A stretch of 64,000 nt of DNA from contig CM076260.1 of the NCBI GenBank assembly GCA_038380795.1, positions 30,352,634 through 30,416,633 of the forward strand, given 5' to 3'. Of the stretch, positions 26,901 to 41,700 are shown piece after piece. The position numbers were made by a program, and so were the translations under genes. The notes beneath the pieces are model-generated. The model was not told the origin of the DNA. It did no database searches and worked only from the letters and a program-made list of their open reading frames with translations. The stretch is from Pyrocephalus nanus (lineage: Eukaryota; Chordata; Aves; Passeriformes; Tyrannidae). Position 1 is the stretch's first letter. Each line of letters opens with the position of its first letter.

Positions 26901-28369
26901 TCCCTTAAAAAAGTATTCAGCTGAAAATTTTCACCCAGCTTAGCAGAGCTTTGTGCATAGTTTCTCCACGTAGGAGCTCTGCATATGAATAGGAAAGAGT
27001 GAGAGCGCTCCTTTACCTTTTAGCTGTGGTTCTAGAAGCGACTCCATTCTCCAGTACTTTTTACAGATCGAGAAGGGAGGTTGGGTTCAGCTGGCTGAGA
27101 CCCAGGGAACAGCAGCACTGCAGGACAGGAGAGGACAGATGATAAACAAGGACAGTCACTGGCCTCGTTCCTTCTCGCATCAATCAGGCAGTGTCTCTGC
27201 TAGCTAGAGATGTTGATCGGTCCAGTGTTGACTTTGTTTCCAAGCAGAGAAGGAGCAGCAGTCTAATGTAAACTGTGTGACAAAGGAATTAGATCTCTGA
27301 TTGCGTAGCTTTTGTTGCCCAGAGTTGTCCTCATAATTTGGATGTCATATAAATTAAATTAACATAAGTAATAACCATTTGACAAGTCTTAAAGTAGAAC
27401 AAAGATAGAAGAGATGAAAACAAGCACCTCATATTACTTTCCAGTACCAACTTGCTTCCTGACAACCAGTCTGATACACAAAGAGAAGGGGAAAAGGGGA
27501 TTGAGGCACCCAATGAATTTCTTCTTCAGAACAAAGCTTGGCTGTTCAATGGCATCTGCTTGCACTTCATATGTAAACGCTGTTGATGAGCAGTAGCTTT
27601 TATCCTCTGGAAATGTCTCCTCCCTGTGCATGTGAATGGCTTTCATCAAAACATACCAGATGTGATTGCTTTTTCAGCAAATCAATCAGAGACTAGTGAG
27701 AGTTTAACAGAGGTTTATATTTGAATATGTCCTTTTATTTTTGCCCTATCTTTGTCTTTATACGTGTACTGGTATTTAAAGTGTTTAAATTACACTTTGA
27801 GTGATTTTTAACCACTCCGTTCAACTAGCCAGTTTATTGCCCAGGAAGTTAGAGATGATGGGATCTCTAAGTCACTAGCATGTTGTCAAAGTACAATTAT
27901 TTTTAATCAGCTGTGGCATAATTTTACCACCGGGCTTTTGAATGTTGTGCCAGCTTTTCTTTACTTTGATAAGCATTCAGTTTTGATAATGAGTTGGCCA
28001 TATAACTTCCAAAAGGGGACCAATAGTGAAAAGTGATAAGTTTGTTTAAATCTATATTGATTTCTACTGAGTTGTTAGGTACTATATATGTCAGTTATTT
28101 GGTATAACTAAGTATGGCATGAAAATACTGTGCGATATTGAAGCTGAATTACTGTTTCCTCTCTTACAAGCCTCAGTGTAGTTACTTAGACCTCAGTAAC
28201 AATTGATGTGGCTTCTATATATATTCAGTTCTCCATTAGAAGGTTCATCCCTGAGCTTTCTTGAATTTACTGAAATTTGACAATCTGTTTAGATTTTCAG
28301 ACTGAGGTCTACAAATATTTAACTTCAGTGTCATAGACTTAACACATTCAAAAGGCTTAAAGAGTAAAC

Positions 28370-28388
28370 TTTTTTTTTTTTTTTTTTT
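28370..28388. repeat. Poly(T) tract, 19 bases
   Basis: An uninterrupted run of 19 T in the 30-kb RIMS1 intron. Confidence 0.9.
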
Positions 28389-29501
28389 ATGAACTGTTGG
28401 AGTGTTACCTTCATAAGTTACCTGAAAACTGCTTTGGAATTACTTAGTATTTATAAAAGTCTTTGATGCTCACAGGCAGACACTGGAATATAGTTTACTT
28501 CATTTACCCATGTAGCCATTTTTCATATTGCAAAAATTCAGTTTCTGGTGCCTAATAACTTCAAAAGCATCGCTTTACCAGGAATCTTAAAAATGAACTG
28601 TTTTTCTTCTGGGAAGCTCTAGATGCCTGACAGTCACAGGAAAAAATTCTCTATGTAATGGAAGCTTGACTATTCCTCAGGTCAACCCAGGTCAATGCTA
28701 AGCCTAGAGGAGGCAGTTGTCTTTCTTCTTTGCTTTAATTCTGTGATCTGTGAAGCACAAAAGTTTTGTGGTTAGATAAGATAGGAGGGCTGCTCAAAAC
28801 AGTTCCTGTCTTTGAAGCTTGGGTTAACTGGGTAACTTCCTCTTATTTTACATGGTGCTTGCACTGCAAAACACTACTGAAAGTTGATTTTTTTTAATGC
28901 TTTAGTTTGTGTCTTCAGGATCAAAATTGGTGTCTTGGGAAGCCATTTATTTGTAATGATTTCTCTGGTCTCGGAACAGAACTTGTCAGATTGACAAGTT
29001 ATCTTAATGCAGGTACATGCAAATGGATTTCCTGTTTATAAAGCAAGTTAAAATATCCAAAAGCTCCTCCTGGCAAGAATCTCAATGCTACTGTTTTGAT
29101 TAGTTTTGCTTTCATATGGCTTTTGATGGCTTTATTTATAGCTCTACCATTTAATAAGATCTGATGGTGTAAAGTGTTCTCTCTCAGAGAATAGACTTAA
29201 ACACTGAATTAGGTATACATGTGACTTAGGATTTAAGTATAAAAGTAAATAACTTTTACCCCTTACTCTCCCTTTGGAAATTATCCTACTAATGATCTTC
29301 TGCATGAAGAGCAGAAGATCAAAAAATGAAATCTTTTCTAGATTTCATGCTCAGGGCAGGGTGAGGGGATTTCTTTGACAAGGCTCATCTGCTTTCTCCA
29401 GTCTGGACTCCAAACATTACCTGGGGAAGATGTTCAAGGGGCATTGAAAACAAACTCTGGTTTATATATGCAGTAGTGTTGGTTTACTTTTTGCATAGTG
29501 A

Positions 29502-29564
29502 AAGTTTAGTGTTTATTGAGAGGAAGTATGTATCGAGATGAAGTTTAGTGTTTATTGAGAGGAA
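29502..29564. repeat. Two-copy tandem duplication, 39-bp unit
   Basis: A 24-base word starting aagtttagtgtttattgaga occurs at 29502-29525 and again, identical, at 29541-29564. The offset of 39 bp suggests a recent unit duplication of which the second copy is partial. Confidence 0.88.
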
Positions 29565-32390
29565 AGGAATAATTTACCAGGAAAACATTTTGAGGGAGTT
29601 AGTTTTCTTTATCTTAGAGGCATACTGTGTTAAGAACCAGGTTCTTCTGCCTAGGGAAAGGTACTCCACAGCACTGTAAAGTGGTCACTTTCAGAAAGGT
29701 TGCATACAGGATCCAATCCAGTAACCAAACTTTCTCTGGAGTCTCAGTAATGGCCCTTGTGAGAAGCAACCACCCCAAGAGCTGGGTGGGACAGAACTGA
29801 GCTGCATTTGTATTGCACTTTTTTCTCCTCAGATCTGAAAAAATTCACTGCTCTGGCAACATATCACAGCAAGAGAGAGCTATCACCTCTAGCATGTGTT
29901 GGAACAGGCACCATTACTGTACTTACACAAGGACTGTAGTCACAGGTCAGGAGTTAGCTCTTAAGAAATGAACCATTGTCATTGACTTGGGGAATCCAGG
30001 AGAAAAAGTGACTGAGAAGGTGACGTAGAAACTGTCATGGGTTTGAGTAGCAGTTTACATTCTTATTTTAACAGCATTTACATAGTTGCAAATACAGTTT
30101 TATTTATTTTTGCTTAGGCAGGATTTTTATGCTTCATGCCTGGGTATGGGCTTTTATCCTATACTCTGCTTCAAGGGGATAGCCATGTTTATGCTCAACT
30201 TGGGAACAATGTCAGGGAATTTTAGGGCATCCCCTTTTAGCCAGCCTACACAATCTCCTGGTCTGCCTCGCAGTAGTTTCTGTCCAAAGTTTGCCCATGG
30301 CCAAAACCCCAGTGCATGGCTTTTCCCAGTAATCACCTTCAGATTGTAACAGGCTACTGCAATACCACTTAAGGTTTACTGATTTGGGCAGGGGGATACT
30401 CTGTAAAGGTCAAAAAGCCCCTCTCCTCTCCTAGTCATTATGGTCCAGAAACAAATCCTTCTGTACAAGTACTGGTGAGTGAATATTTGACATCATGAAT
30501 CATTTCATTTATAATTTAAAAAATTAAAAAACTGAAGTTGACTTGAACACAAATCTTCCAGCCAGTAATTCCCACTGCTTAGCTCTTCAAGGAATCCCAT
30601 GAGTCAATATCTCTAACATAGTGGTTTTTCCAATACACCTACATGGTGCCAGCTGTACTTCAGGAACTGGAGAGGGATTGTGGGATATAGAATGTGAACC
30701 CTGCCCTTGACAACTAGAGAGGAACTGTTCTTCAAAGAAGTGGACCAGTAGCTGTGCTCAGAAAGTGTGGAATCTGTTTGAGCAAGTGTAGGTGTCCACA
30801 ATGTAGCTGTCATTTCATCTCTCCAGGCTTTCTTCCTAGTCAGGAGAGAGAAGTGTTCACTTCTGCCCATGGCTTATCCATCCTCAAGTATATATATGAA
30901 ATAGTAAAAATGAACTGCACCCTAAAATGTCTGGTTTTCTCTACATGCTCTGAAAGGAGTCTGACATGACCAGCTCCAGTACAACGTCTGTGGACACCTT
31001 AAGTTCAGTTTGCTGAATCCTACTTAGCCTGTGCCCAGCCCTCTGTCTTTCTGCTCCCAGCCCTTTCTTTGGTTCCCCCTTAGAAGCCAAGGCATCAGCT
31101 GCTCCAGTCCTTCACCTCCTGTAGCTGAATCCTGAGGGTTTCTGTTGTCCATGTTGCACAAAGGAGAGGCGCAGAGCAGAGTTGCCTGGATAGAAGACGT
31201 CTTAAGAAATAAACCACCTCAGGGATACACAAAGTAGCCACTTTTGCTTGTAGCTGGTTCTGCAATAAGCAAAATGTGCCACAAAACTGGGCATGAACCT
31301 CATTTTGCTGCATGATAGCAAAGTTCAAATTATAAATGCAAGAGTGCCTTTGGCACACTTATTTTTTCATTGGTACAACTGTCTTAAGTTTTCTGATTCT
31401 GTTTTTGTAGGTCAGATAACCATCTTGATGAGATGCAGCAATTCTCTGCCTCATAAGTGGTTTCTGTCATTTACTCTGCTGAGTGCTCAGCATCCATAAG
31501 AGCAGCAGCATTTTGTTACAGATGTAAAGTCAGTTTTCTAAGTCTCTGTGTGAATGCTAATCAAGAGGTACATTTATGTGTATGTCTGTTTCATATTTTT
31601 GTATCAATTGCACAAAGGGAACCATTAATATGTTTATGTAAAGGGAAGTTAGATTGTCAGCCTCAGAGGTACTACCATGAAATACCTTGAAGTCCAATAG
31701 TTTGAAATGTAATCAAATCAGAAGAAATAAGGGAAGGCAGTTTTATGTCTGATGATCTCCCTAAATACCTTCCCTTTTCTGATAAGCACATGTCGTCATC
31801 AAAACTAACACTTTGTAATTGCTATAAATCTTTGTAGGCAAAACGAAAACTGAGTAACCGCATAGATGGAAATGACACAGTGATTCAGTCAAGCAGAATA
31901 TGTAATAACAGAAATGTCCTGTGATTCAATGTTTATTATGAAAATTTTTTTATATTTTTTTTTCTTTTTGTGTGCCATTAATAAAAATAATACTTTTTTT
32001 CTATTATATGGCTCTGCAAGCTGGGAATATGATAATGCTTTTAGTCTTCAAAGGGCAGCTGGAGAGCACAGCAAGCTGCAATGTGCTGTTACTCATCCAA
32101 TGCTGCTATGTGTTTGATGATGGTATAATGGGGCAGTAAATATGCTATCTTAGTTTTACTAAGGGGAAGATAACTTTTGTGTGTTAATGCTTTTGTTAAT
32201 ACTATGGCGTTTTTTAGTATTGTTTAAATATTACTTTTTACTTATAGTTGCAAATAGTTTATTGCTGAAAGAGCAAAAAATATTTGGACAACATGAAGTT
32301 TAGTCGAGTTAAAAAGTGAGGAAGAAAAACAGTGATGAAAATCAAATGTTCAGTTGGATCAGTGATTGAACCCAAAAGGAGCGATGATAG

Positions 32391-32752
32391 AGAAGAGAAT
32401 ACTGAGAGGAGATCTCTTCAATAAATATGAATAACTCAGGGGCGGGTGTCAAGAGGATGGTGCCAAACACTTTTCAGTGGTGCCCAGTGACAGGACAAGG
32501 AGTAATGGCTATAAACTAAAACATAAGGAGTTCCACCTCAACATGAAGAAGAACTTTACACTGAGAGTGGCAGAGCACTGGAACAGGCTGCCCAGGGAGG
32601 TTGTGGAATCTCCCTCTCTGGAGACATTCAAACCCTCCTGGACATGTTCCTGTGTAACCTGTTCTAGGTGACCCTGCCTTGACAGGTGGGTTGGACTAGA
32701 TCGAGATCATCCAGTCCAACCCCTTCTACTCTGTGATTCTGTGAATTTGTGA
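32391..32752 (+). mobile_element. CR1 LINE fragment with intact 3' tail
   Basis: A sense-orientation CR1 3' end. It contains aggggcgggtgtcaagagga, the stretch from cagtggtgcccagtgacagg, then tggcagagcactggaacagg and ctgcccagggaggttgtgga, followed by the gggttggactagat and ccagtccaacc block and a tail of ctctgtgattctgtgaa. It is among the better preserved copies in the window. A 64-codon open frame inside it is remnant sequence, not a gene. Confidence 0.95.
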
Positions 32753-35700
32753 TGTCACTTTAGGGTGACAGATATGCCATCTCTTGACTTTCTTTCTCGT
32801 CTTTTACTATTTGTCGGTGTTCATGTGATGCTTATGACTACAGTATTGGTAGAAGCCATATGCCATAGAGAAATAGAATCATCAGTGCTTTGTAAAAGGA
32901 CTGTGAATGAAATGAAGTTGCAAAATTAAGACATGAACCTTGATGCTTCGCATTTTAATGTTTCTCTTTTACTTAAAGACCTTCCTACAGGCATGTTAGT
33001 CAATGTTACATCTGCAAGTAATTCCTCTTTATGCATAAAAAGTTCTCCTTGTTGGTAGGATATGCTTATCTTTAAGAAATCAGTTGCTTTTGAGAGGTTG
33101 GTGCTGAAAAATTCCTTTGATTTCAAGGCTAAGAATTTGGTAACCCAATAAGACTTCCGTAGAATAAGTGGAAGACTCTGTGCAGATATTTTTTTTTATG
33201 TTTGTTGTCCAAAGTTTTCTCTCTTATTAAAGTTGTAGTAGCAATATAACAACCATTTTGTGATCCCAACTGGAGCAAGAACTGCTATGGCTACTCTGCA
33301 AACATGTATTGTTGAACTTTGCTCTGTAGTGCAATTTATTTAATGTGCTCTTAGTTTATGTTCTGACTTTTATAATTCATGTCAGACCTTCTTAATAGTA
33401 GCAATGGTCCTTTGTTCTTTACATTGCTGGCAGCCATAGACCTTAAAGCAGTTTACAAAGGAATGGTAAGTGTCATTGTCCCATTTTATTGAGGACCAAA
33501 CTCCAGGACTGGAAGTGACCTACTGAAAATGTCTCAGTCTGCAGAAGAACCAAGACTTATTAAAAAACTTACTACTTTAATTGTCCAATTAAAAAATACT
33601 TGTGACTGTTTGTGTACCTAGGAGCACACGATAAGAGAAACAGTAATCTCAGTAATGTAGTGGGCATAAATGTGTGTACCTACCTGTGCGTAATCTTTAT
33701 GTGGGGCATTGTTTTAAGGAAAGAGTCCATGAGACCTTAAATTTTTGTACTTTAAAGCACATCTAAATATCACTCACATATTAAAAATGTTTAATAATGT
33801 TTACAATATAAACTAGGACAGCGTTAGCTATCTTGAAATCAGAATCTGTGCCTGAAAGCAATATGTTGTTTGACCCTCTAAAAGATGTAAAATTAGGACT
33901 TGGCTCTGTACTGCTGGAAGATTATGTGGTTTGTGCATGCATTTATTCTCAGCTTCATTTAATATCTTCATTTCTTGTGTCGTCCTAGTAAGAATATTTC
34001 TATTTGGGGTGTTTAATTAATTACTTTTTTTAATTTTTAAAAGTTTTAAAGGTTACTTGCTTTAAAGGTCAATACAATAGATTAATCCCTGCAGTGTAAG
34101 ATTAGCTAAATAAGCAAGTAATGGTACCTGATTAGTTGATGTATTTAAGTGATATTAGTATAAAAGATATGTTGACCACAAACTGACTCAGTACTTGACC
34201 GTAAGAAGATCCGTAAAATCTCTTAAGCTGTAAACTCAGTTGAACTGTGAGGAAATGCATAAGATATGCGAATAGCTCATTAACTAAATTAAAACAGATT
34301 CATCTATCACTGGGTAGCCTTGCAGATGTGTATGTTTATACTCATATCCCTTTGACCGTTCTTTCAGCTCATGTTTTGTACTTCAGAACATAGCATGGTG
34401 ACATTTGCTATCTTACTTGGTGGCACAGTGCTCAACCCTCTGTTACAAGATCTTTTCATTCAGATTGCTAGTTTTTTCTAATAAATAATAGCTTATCACT
34501 GTCATAAGCTATCTTTACAAAATTCCTGAAAATATACTGTGGTTACATGGCTTGCTGATAAGAGATCACTGAAGTGTGTGCAAGATATTCTCTTTCCTTT
34601 GTAATTCTGCAGAAAAGCAGACCAGAACTTCAGCACAATTCTAGGTGGGTTCTTTATTTATTAATGTGTTCCTGGGATAAATAGAACAGAACATAATATC
34701 AGCTCATGGATTGAGAGTTATATTAAAAACATAAAGCTGTTTTATATAAATCATATCCTACTAGCAAGGTAATTGTAATTATTTCAAATTTTGAGGCAAC
34801 ATTGTGCCAGAACAGGAATTTTTGGGGAAGTTGACTTTGGTTTCTAATGTGTATAATTTTCCTCATTGTTGAAACAAATAATGTTACATTAGAAACATAT
34901 TGGAAGTTTATTTAAATATGATTCATCAAGTATCCAGATGATGGTGAGGTCCAGTCTTATGTGTTCTTTACAGGAAATAGGCCCATGAAAATTTACACAT
35001 GATGAAGTTGGACCTTGATGAAAATTCTGCATGCTTTTTTGAATATATAACACATTAAAAAAATAATAAAAAAAAAAACAACCAACACACTTCTTCCAGA
35101 TAGAGGGGAAAAGAAAATATTCACTAGAACCATGCACTTTGTTTTAAATTACCCATGTTTTTATATTTAGTTTAATATAGTTAATGAGCCTGTGTATCCC
35201 AAAGTTCCTTTGAGGATGATAGAAAAATGTATTGAGAAGGCCTTTGAAAAACTTTTGGTCTTCATTGTGTGTCTTCCCCTTTCCCAGCGTGGTATACACA
35301 TAATGCTGTCTTCAGAGAAAGACCACCTCTGGACAAGGGTGTCCAATCAAGGAAAAGTAGAAAGATTGGTTTTACTTAAATATTTCAATGGAAGAAAACA
35401 TAAACTATTCTAAGAACTTTTCTGACTATCTATTGGAAGCTCTTGACTTGAGAGAAATGCTTTCAATTTTCCTCTAGAATATGTTCTTTTTGTTAAAAAT
35501 TAAATACATATATTAAAAGCTGAGGAAAATGGGAGACACCATGAATATATATACTCTTTTGAAAACAATATGCAATCGGGCATATTGTATGAAAGTACTA
35601 TTAAGTAAAATAATTTTTAGATTTGAGTCATCTTTCAGTGACATTGGCTTCTGTTGCCACTGAAATGCACATTAAAGCTCACTTCAATAGAAAGTGGAGA

Positions 35701-38700
35701 CTTTCTTCATTACCTACATTCAGTGCTGCATCACAAATAGATAGGGTAAAACTTGTGACTGCAGACACCTTTTCAAAAAAATCCTCCATCTATTACCTGA
35801 TGTACTAGTTTTGATATTTTTCACAGTCTAAAGATTGTGTATTTAATAACATATAATCATTATGATTTAAAGGCTATGAAATTGTTATTATACAATTATA
35901 TATGGGTGTTACTTAAGCTTAATCAAAGTCACTTCTGTATTGTTTATTATTCTGGCAGTAGCTATATCATTTAATTTATCAAGGAGCTTCTCAAACTTTC
36001 TCTTTTGTGATATTCATATGCTCTTTATGCCATCTTTCATTATGGTTTTATTAGAAGTTGCCTGCGAATTAGCTAGTTTCATTCTGTCCTTCCAGTCCTT
36101 ACACATTCCGGAGGGTAGTAATATCAGCTTTGTATAAACTGATATAAGCCAGGGTTTATGCACATTTTATTGTTTGTTGTTTTCTCTCCAATCTTCTGTC
36201 ATGTTAGATTCTATTGTAGTCACAGATTTTTACAATTTGGTCTATTATAGAGGCTATAATAACAAAACTGTTTCCTTTATGTTTCATCAAAGAGTATTTC
36301 CTAATTATAGAGCAAGACTGTGTTTAAATTTCACCTTATGGGATTGTGATTTATAGTGTACATAGAAATCTTTTTTTTTTCTGTGCATATTGTGTTTAAT
36401 CCTTATATGACAACATATTACCTGCGTAGAATTTGTGTCTTATTTTTGCCTGCTATTTAACTGGACAATGCTATTTTTATAGCAAACAGTACTCAATAAC
36501 ATCTACCCTCTCATACTTCGACCACACGCAAAAAAGAAGCACTCTCATTAATGATCACAATAATCCTGAGCAGTAAATAGAGCTTTATCTGTCAGTTCCA
36601 AGAAAAAATACTATCTGAAATAATTTTTGTAATATAGAGATAATGTGAGATTAGTGCATCTGTTCCAAAGAGCCTGACCTTCAAACCATTAGCTCTGCAA
36701 GATTCAAGCACCGTGGTGTAATCCTTCTATGAAAGGCAAGTTTGTTTTACTTTTGTATTTTATGATCTTCATCCATGAGCTAATATATATTGAAATCCTG
36801 GAAAGATATATACTGTTTGGTATGAGTTATAGACACTAAAATTACTGTAAAAGGCATGTTTGTGTTTAACCAATAGTAAGTCTGGGACCATGAAAATAAG
36901 GTTTGTTTATTATATTTTAATTCTATGCCATGTACTCTTGTGAGCCGTGTTTTTATATGCCATCTGCAAGTAAATTTGGAATTTGAAATCTGTGGTTCAG
37001 ACTGGCTGATTGATTATTGCAGATTTTCATGTTTGTTGTTATGATGTGCAATTTTCTGCTGCCCTTCCTCATTTTCTTTTCTGCCAATGTTGATTTTTGC
37101 TTTCCAGATCATTTTTAAATGGTTGTCATTTCTTCATCTGTAGTAGGTTTGATAGTGCCCTCTACATCAATACAGCAAGAAAATTTAATGCTAAATCTTA
37201 GCCTCTGCTTTGAATAATTTATAGAGAGGAAAATGGCCTATGAAATAGTTCAGAAGTAGTGAAATTATCTTCATATTGTACGGTATTTTTTGTTACTAGC
37301 ATATATGGAAAAAGTTTTTGAATATTGTATTAGTTCAAGACAAGTGCATTTGATCCTTAAACTTATTAATATGCATGAACTGTTGCATTAAAACTGTATT
37401 TCAGGTAACATGGTTTAGTTGGAATAGCAGTTATAAGTGTTTTCACTTCAGAAATAACTAGAAGTTTGGGAGGGAGACAGTTTTTTCTGTACACATAGGC
37501 TGTATTAGCACCATTTCATATTTTTTTCCTACTTTCTCCTTGCTTGAAAGGGCTTTAAATTTTGTAAACACTCGCTGTCTGGTTATATTTGTTGGCTGTA
37601 ATTCAGATGCTCTCAAGTATTAATTTATAATAAATGGCTAATTCTCCCTTGTATTTATATTTTTCTTAGCTTTTTATTTTGTTTGTAACAGATTAATTAT
37701 CCAATAAATCTATTATAAAACAAGCTAACAGTCACAATAAAAAAATTAAAAAATTAGTGTAATTTACCAGGGAAAACACAGAACAACTCTTCCCATATTG
37801 GTACTCTTTTTGCCTCATGTCTGTTGACTGTTGTTTCATCTGCTTTCTCTTTGAGAAAAGCAAGTGCTTCCTTGCTAAGCAAGTTTGTAATCCAGAGAGG
37901 AGAATGAGAAATGAGTGGCCATAGGACCTGCAAAAATAGCCTGGAATCATCTTTGATGGCAAAATACAAGATGTTACAGAAAATCCTGCTCTCACATTGC
38001 TCCCTACCTTGCCCAGAGATTAAAGCAATAGTGATGCCGTGACAGTTTTTTTGTGCTGGTGTCTGTCTGTGGCACAGTTGAACTTCTACATTTTGTTAGT
38101 AGTGTTTTCCTCTATCCATATTTGATAATGGACATAAGCCAGAAATACTGGATGCAAAACTTAGCATGTCGTAGCAGAGCTGTGCTGGAGCATTCATTTG
38201 GCAAGTCTGGCTGAACAATCTGTCTCTAGACTAAGTCTTCATGTGCAGTTGTCCACTTTCAATAATATAAACACAAAGGGAACAATTATATCTTAGAGTA
38301 TGCAGTGTTTATCTAGCACAGATCCACTGCCCGAGTCCGTAGGTGTTTTTGCATACTGACTGATGTCACTAATGCAAATCAGTCTGAGTGTAATGCCACA
38401 AACAGCTGTTGTAAAACAGAAACGTTCAGTGACTGTCACTGTCAGTACTTACCTGACTGAACTACTACTGTGAATAAAAAGCTGATTCAAAAGATAAATT
38501 TTTCACCAGGAGCACCATTAGCTAGACTTGAATTCTAGCTGACTGAAAGAAGGAGCCTCTCCTGAGTTTTTAGCTTTCCTTGTGGCAGGCTGATGTCAAA
38601 AGGGAGAGGTGTGTCTGTACATCATCACAGCATAGCTGGCTTGGGACTTTAGGTAGTCGCATTTTATGAGAAATTCAAAAGCAAAGTAACCCTTAGCACA

Positions 38701-41700
38701 GGTACTTTGGCTGAAGAAGAGCATGGCTGTATTTTACTGTAGCTGAAACTTCAGTGGGATCACTGACGGTGATACAAGGGGCAGCAGTGCAAACAAGTTT
38801 TCAAAAAGAAAGTTTAAAATTTTATTTAAATTTGTAGAAAGTTTAAAGGAAAGTTTGTTTGAGGTGTGGTACTTTGGAGGCTGCCCAGAAAAATTTATTT
38901 TGTAGAAAGTGTGAGGCTAATATTTCAGGATGCAATGCTGAAGAAACAAGCCAAGTTTTTGGTCAGCCTTTCTGTTACAGATCCAGAAGAGAAAGTCAAA
39001 CAGTTTTAATCCTGGAAAGGGGGTTTGGTCATACAAGTAAGAAATATAAGAAATTATTTTTCCTGGAACTAGGAGGAGCATAAAGGAGGAAAGGCTGTGA
39101 CTGAAGTCAGGGATTTCTTTTTTTTTTTTATTTCAGCTTTAAACTTCTTTTGAGTTTCCCTGAGCAAGAACCTGAGTGGGAGGGAACTTCTGTACACTTG
39201 ACATGAGTTCAGCACTTTGTGTAAAACTGCTCAACATGGCAGGCTGGTCCTGGAACCTTTGCCATGCACATGCTGAAGGCACGTCTCAGAGGGTGACATG
39301 CATCCATTAGCAACTACCAAAATCAGCTTTTCATTCCTGCCATGGCATTGTACTTATCTTTGGAAGACAAGTCTTACTATTAATTGTATTCTACTTTTTT
39401 AATGTAACATGCACTATGAGAGAATTGAATACCATACAGCTATGTATTTTTGAAAAAGGTGATAAGCCATCCTCTCTGTGGTTTTCTGAGCATCATTTCT
39501 ATATGTATCAAGAAGATACAGACTACTTCAATCATTGCACTACATAGGAAATCTATGCCTAAGCAATGAAAATAGATAGACATCTCAGCATAGGAGCAGT
39601 GTAAGATAAACTGTGTCACTACTGCAGAGGATTTTGAGTTTGTCACCTCCATAGTATTTGCAATCATAAATCCTGTTATGTGTTTATTAGCTGAAATGAA
39701 CAATATAATTTGTGGCATTTTTCTCCTTGATCACTTTAAATATTCAGAACTTTACCATAACTTGAAGATCTCCTAGACATAAATTTATTATGCATGTTAA
39801 TTTTTCCCCCTATTATAATCCGGTTTGAAATAGTTCTCTTCTTTTTGCTTGACAAAGGCTGAGTCATTTCCTTTCTTCTTTCTATCTTTAATCACCCTAA
39901 TATCAAAATTCACTATGTACCTCAGGTTGGTTACCTCCTTTCTTTGTAAGAGCAAGTGAGAGAAAGCACACTAGTCCTGCACATTCATACCTACAATTTT
40001 GAATGCCAAGTTAATACAGGTGTGTTAAATTAATTGACTCTTAAATAATTGCAAAAGGAAAGCATAATACATTTTCAGAATAGAACATTAGAAAAACTAA
40101 AAAACTTGACATGGAAACACACATGGCAAAGTTTGTTTCCTCAAAAGGAAGTTTAAAGATGAAAGAAGTAATTAAAAAATGAAATTCTATTCTTAAAATG
40201 CACATGGTCATTTGGGAGGCAGTGAAAGTTTAACTCTGTTGTGCTTGAGTCCCTCTAGGACAGTAACATCATTTAGACTTTTGTGTAGCGTGACTGTAAC
40301 TTAGTAGCTAATGCTAATTTGATGCTTTCTCAGGTTTGCAATGTTTCAGGTGTGTTTGTACCAAAATTCATGAAAATTAGTCAAAGTCACCAGGACAGAG
40401 AAATGTGTTCCTGTGTTTATCTGACTCTCCTCATCAAGTTCCGAACAGCAGCATTAAAAAAATGCATCTACCAAAGTTGCCAAGAATATTTTGAGCTCTT
40501 TTCTGCTTGCACACACTGCTGACTGAATTTCTTAACCTTTTGGCAATTTATTATGAAGTGCTAGCTGGCAGGTAGTTCAGTACTTTTTTTCGCTGCAAGG
40601 CCTTATAATGTAATCACAGTTGTAAAAGGAACTTGTGAGTGAAGCAACTTGATCATTCCTCGCTGTGCTGCGGTGCCAAGTGGTTACAGGATAAGGAGGG
40701 AGAGGCAGCGCTGGGACCCCAAGGATTTATTCTGCCCAGAAACAGCACAGGTTATTTAAACAAAGGTGAAGCTTCTTTAGTTGCTGGCTGCTTGCTAAGG
40801 ATTATATGATAGCCAATGTTTAAATTTGCTTAAACTTAAGGTAAGGCTGTATTTTCTGTGTGTTATTGTGATGAACCTACTCATGAGTCTGATTTTTTGC
40901 AATGTGCCATAATCTGTGGTTATACATTTGCAATGCTACAGTCACTAAGGAAAAATCTGAGTCGGTGTGATACTTCTTTGATCTGATACATTAGAAATTA
41001 TCTCTTAAAGGCAGGTTAGTAACATTTTTAAAGGGAAATGTGATATCCGCCTGAAGGTGCTGGTAGTGGTAAAATGAAATTTGAAGGGCTTGAAAGTTAC
41101 AGTCAGAGCAAATCAAACTACAGAAAAGATAGAGCATTTTCAGATCAAGTCACAGGTTGGTAATTGTGACAAAAAGTAAGGGACTGTTTCTGAATCTGTA
41201 TTGTCTCCTGATTTGTATGCTGTGCCATTAAATTAAGGTTGAGCTATTATTCAGAAACTTTTCAACTGTACAAAAAGACACGTAACATCTTTTTTACTAG
41301 AAGATACTTTGGCACCAGTGTTTTTGACAGTGTTTCAATTTACAGGGTTTTTCCAGAGATTATTAAAATAATTAGACTTTGAATGACCATTTTGTAGAGT
41401 ACGTAGGTCTCAGGAAACTTTGCAAAGATGCACAGCAATAGGGAGCTTTTATCAGTGATGGCTTATAAATTGTCTCATTGGTGATATCATCTTGTAAAAT
41501 ATCATCTTTTAGTAGTCATACTGTCATTTTATGTTTTTAATAATAAATACTGAAGTATTTGTAATTGTGAAGACTCACTTAAAAACAGTCTCAAATTTAC
41601 TAAGATTGTTATGGTTGCCTATATCCAAAAAAGGCATATGTATAAACTCCTAATGAAATGAAATGCTGGTTTAGTTTATCTGAAGGATCTTCTCTATTTT

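Larger units (their letters stand above)
23961..32390. other. RIMS1 30-kb intron, middle part
   Basis: About 8.4 kb without a recognisable gene. It contains a GC-richer patch at about 24600-24930, a CpG-richer patch at about 26940-27320, a T19 run at 28370-28388 and a 39-bp tandem duplication at 29502-29564. The open frames are short and show no known similarity. Confidence 0.55.

Noticed and set aside
28735..28760. attctgtgatctgtg, considered as a CR1 tail
   Set aside because: No CR1-like body precedes it.
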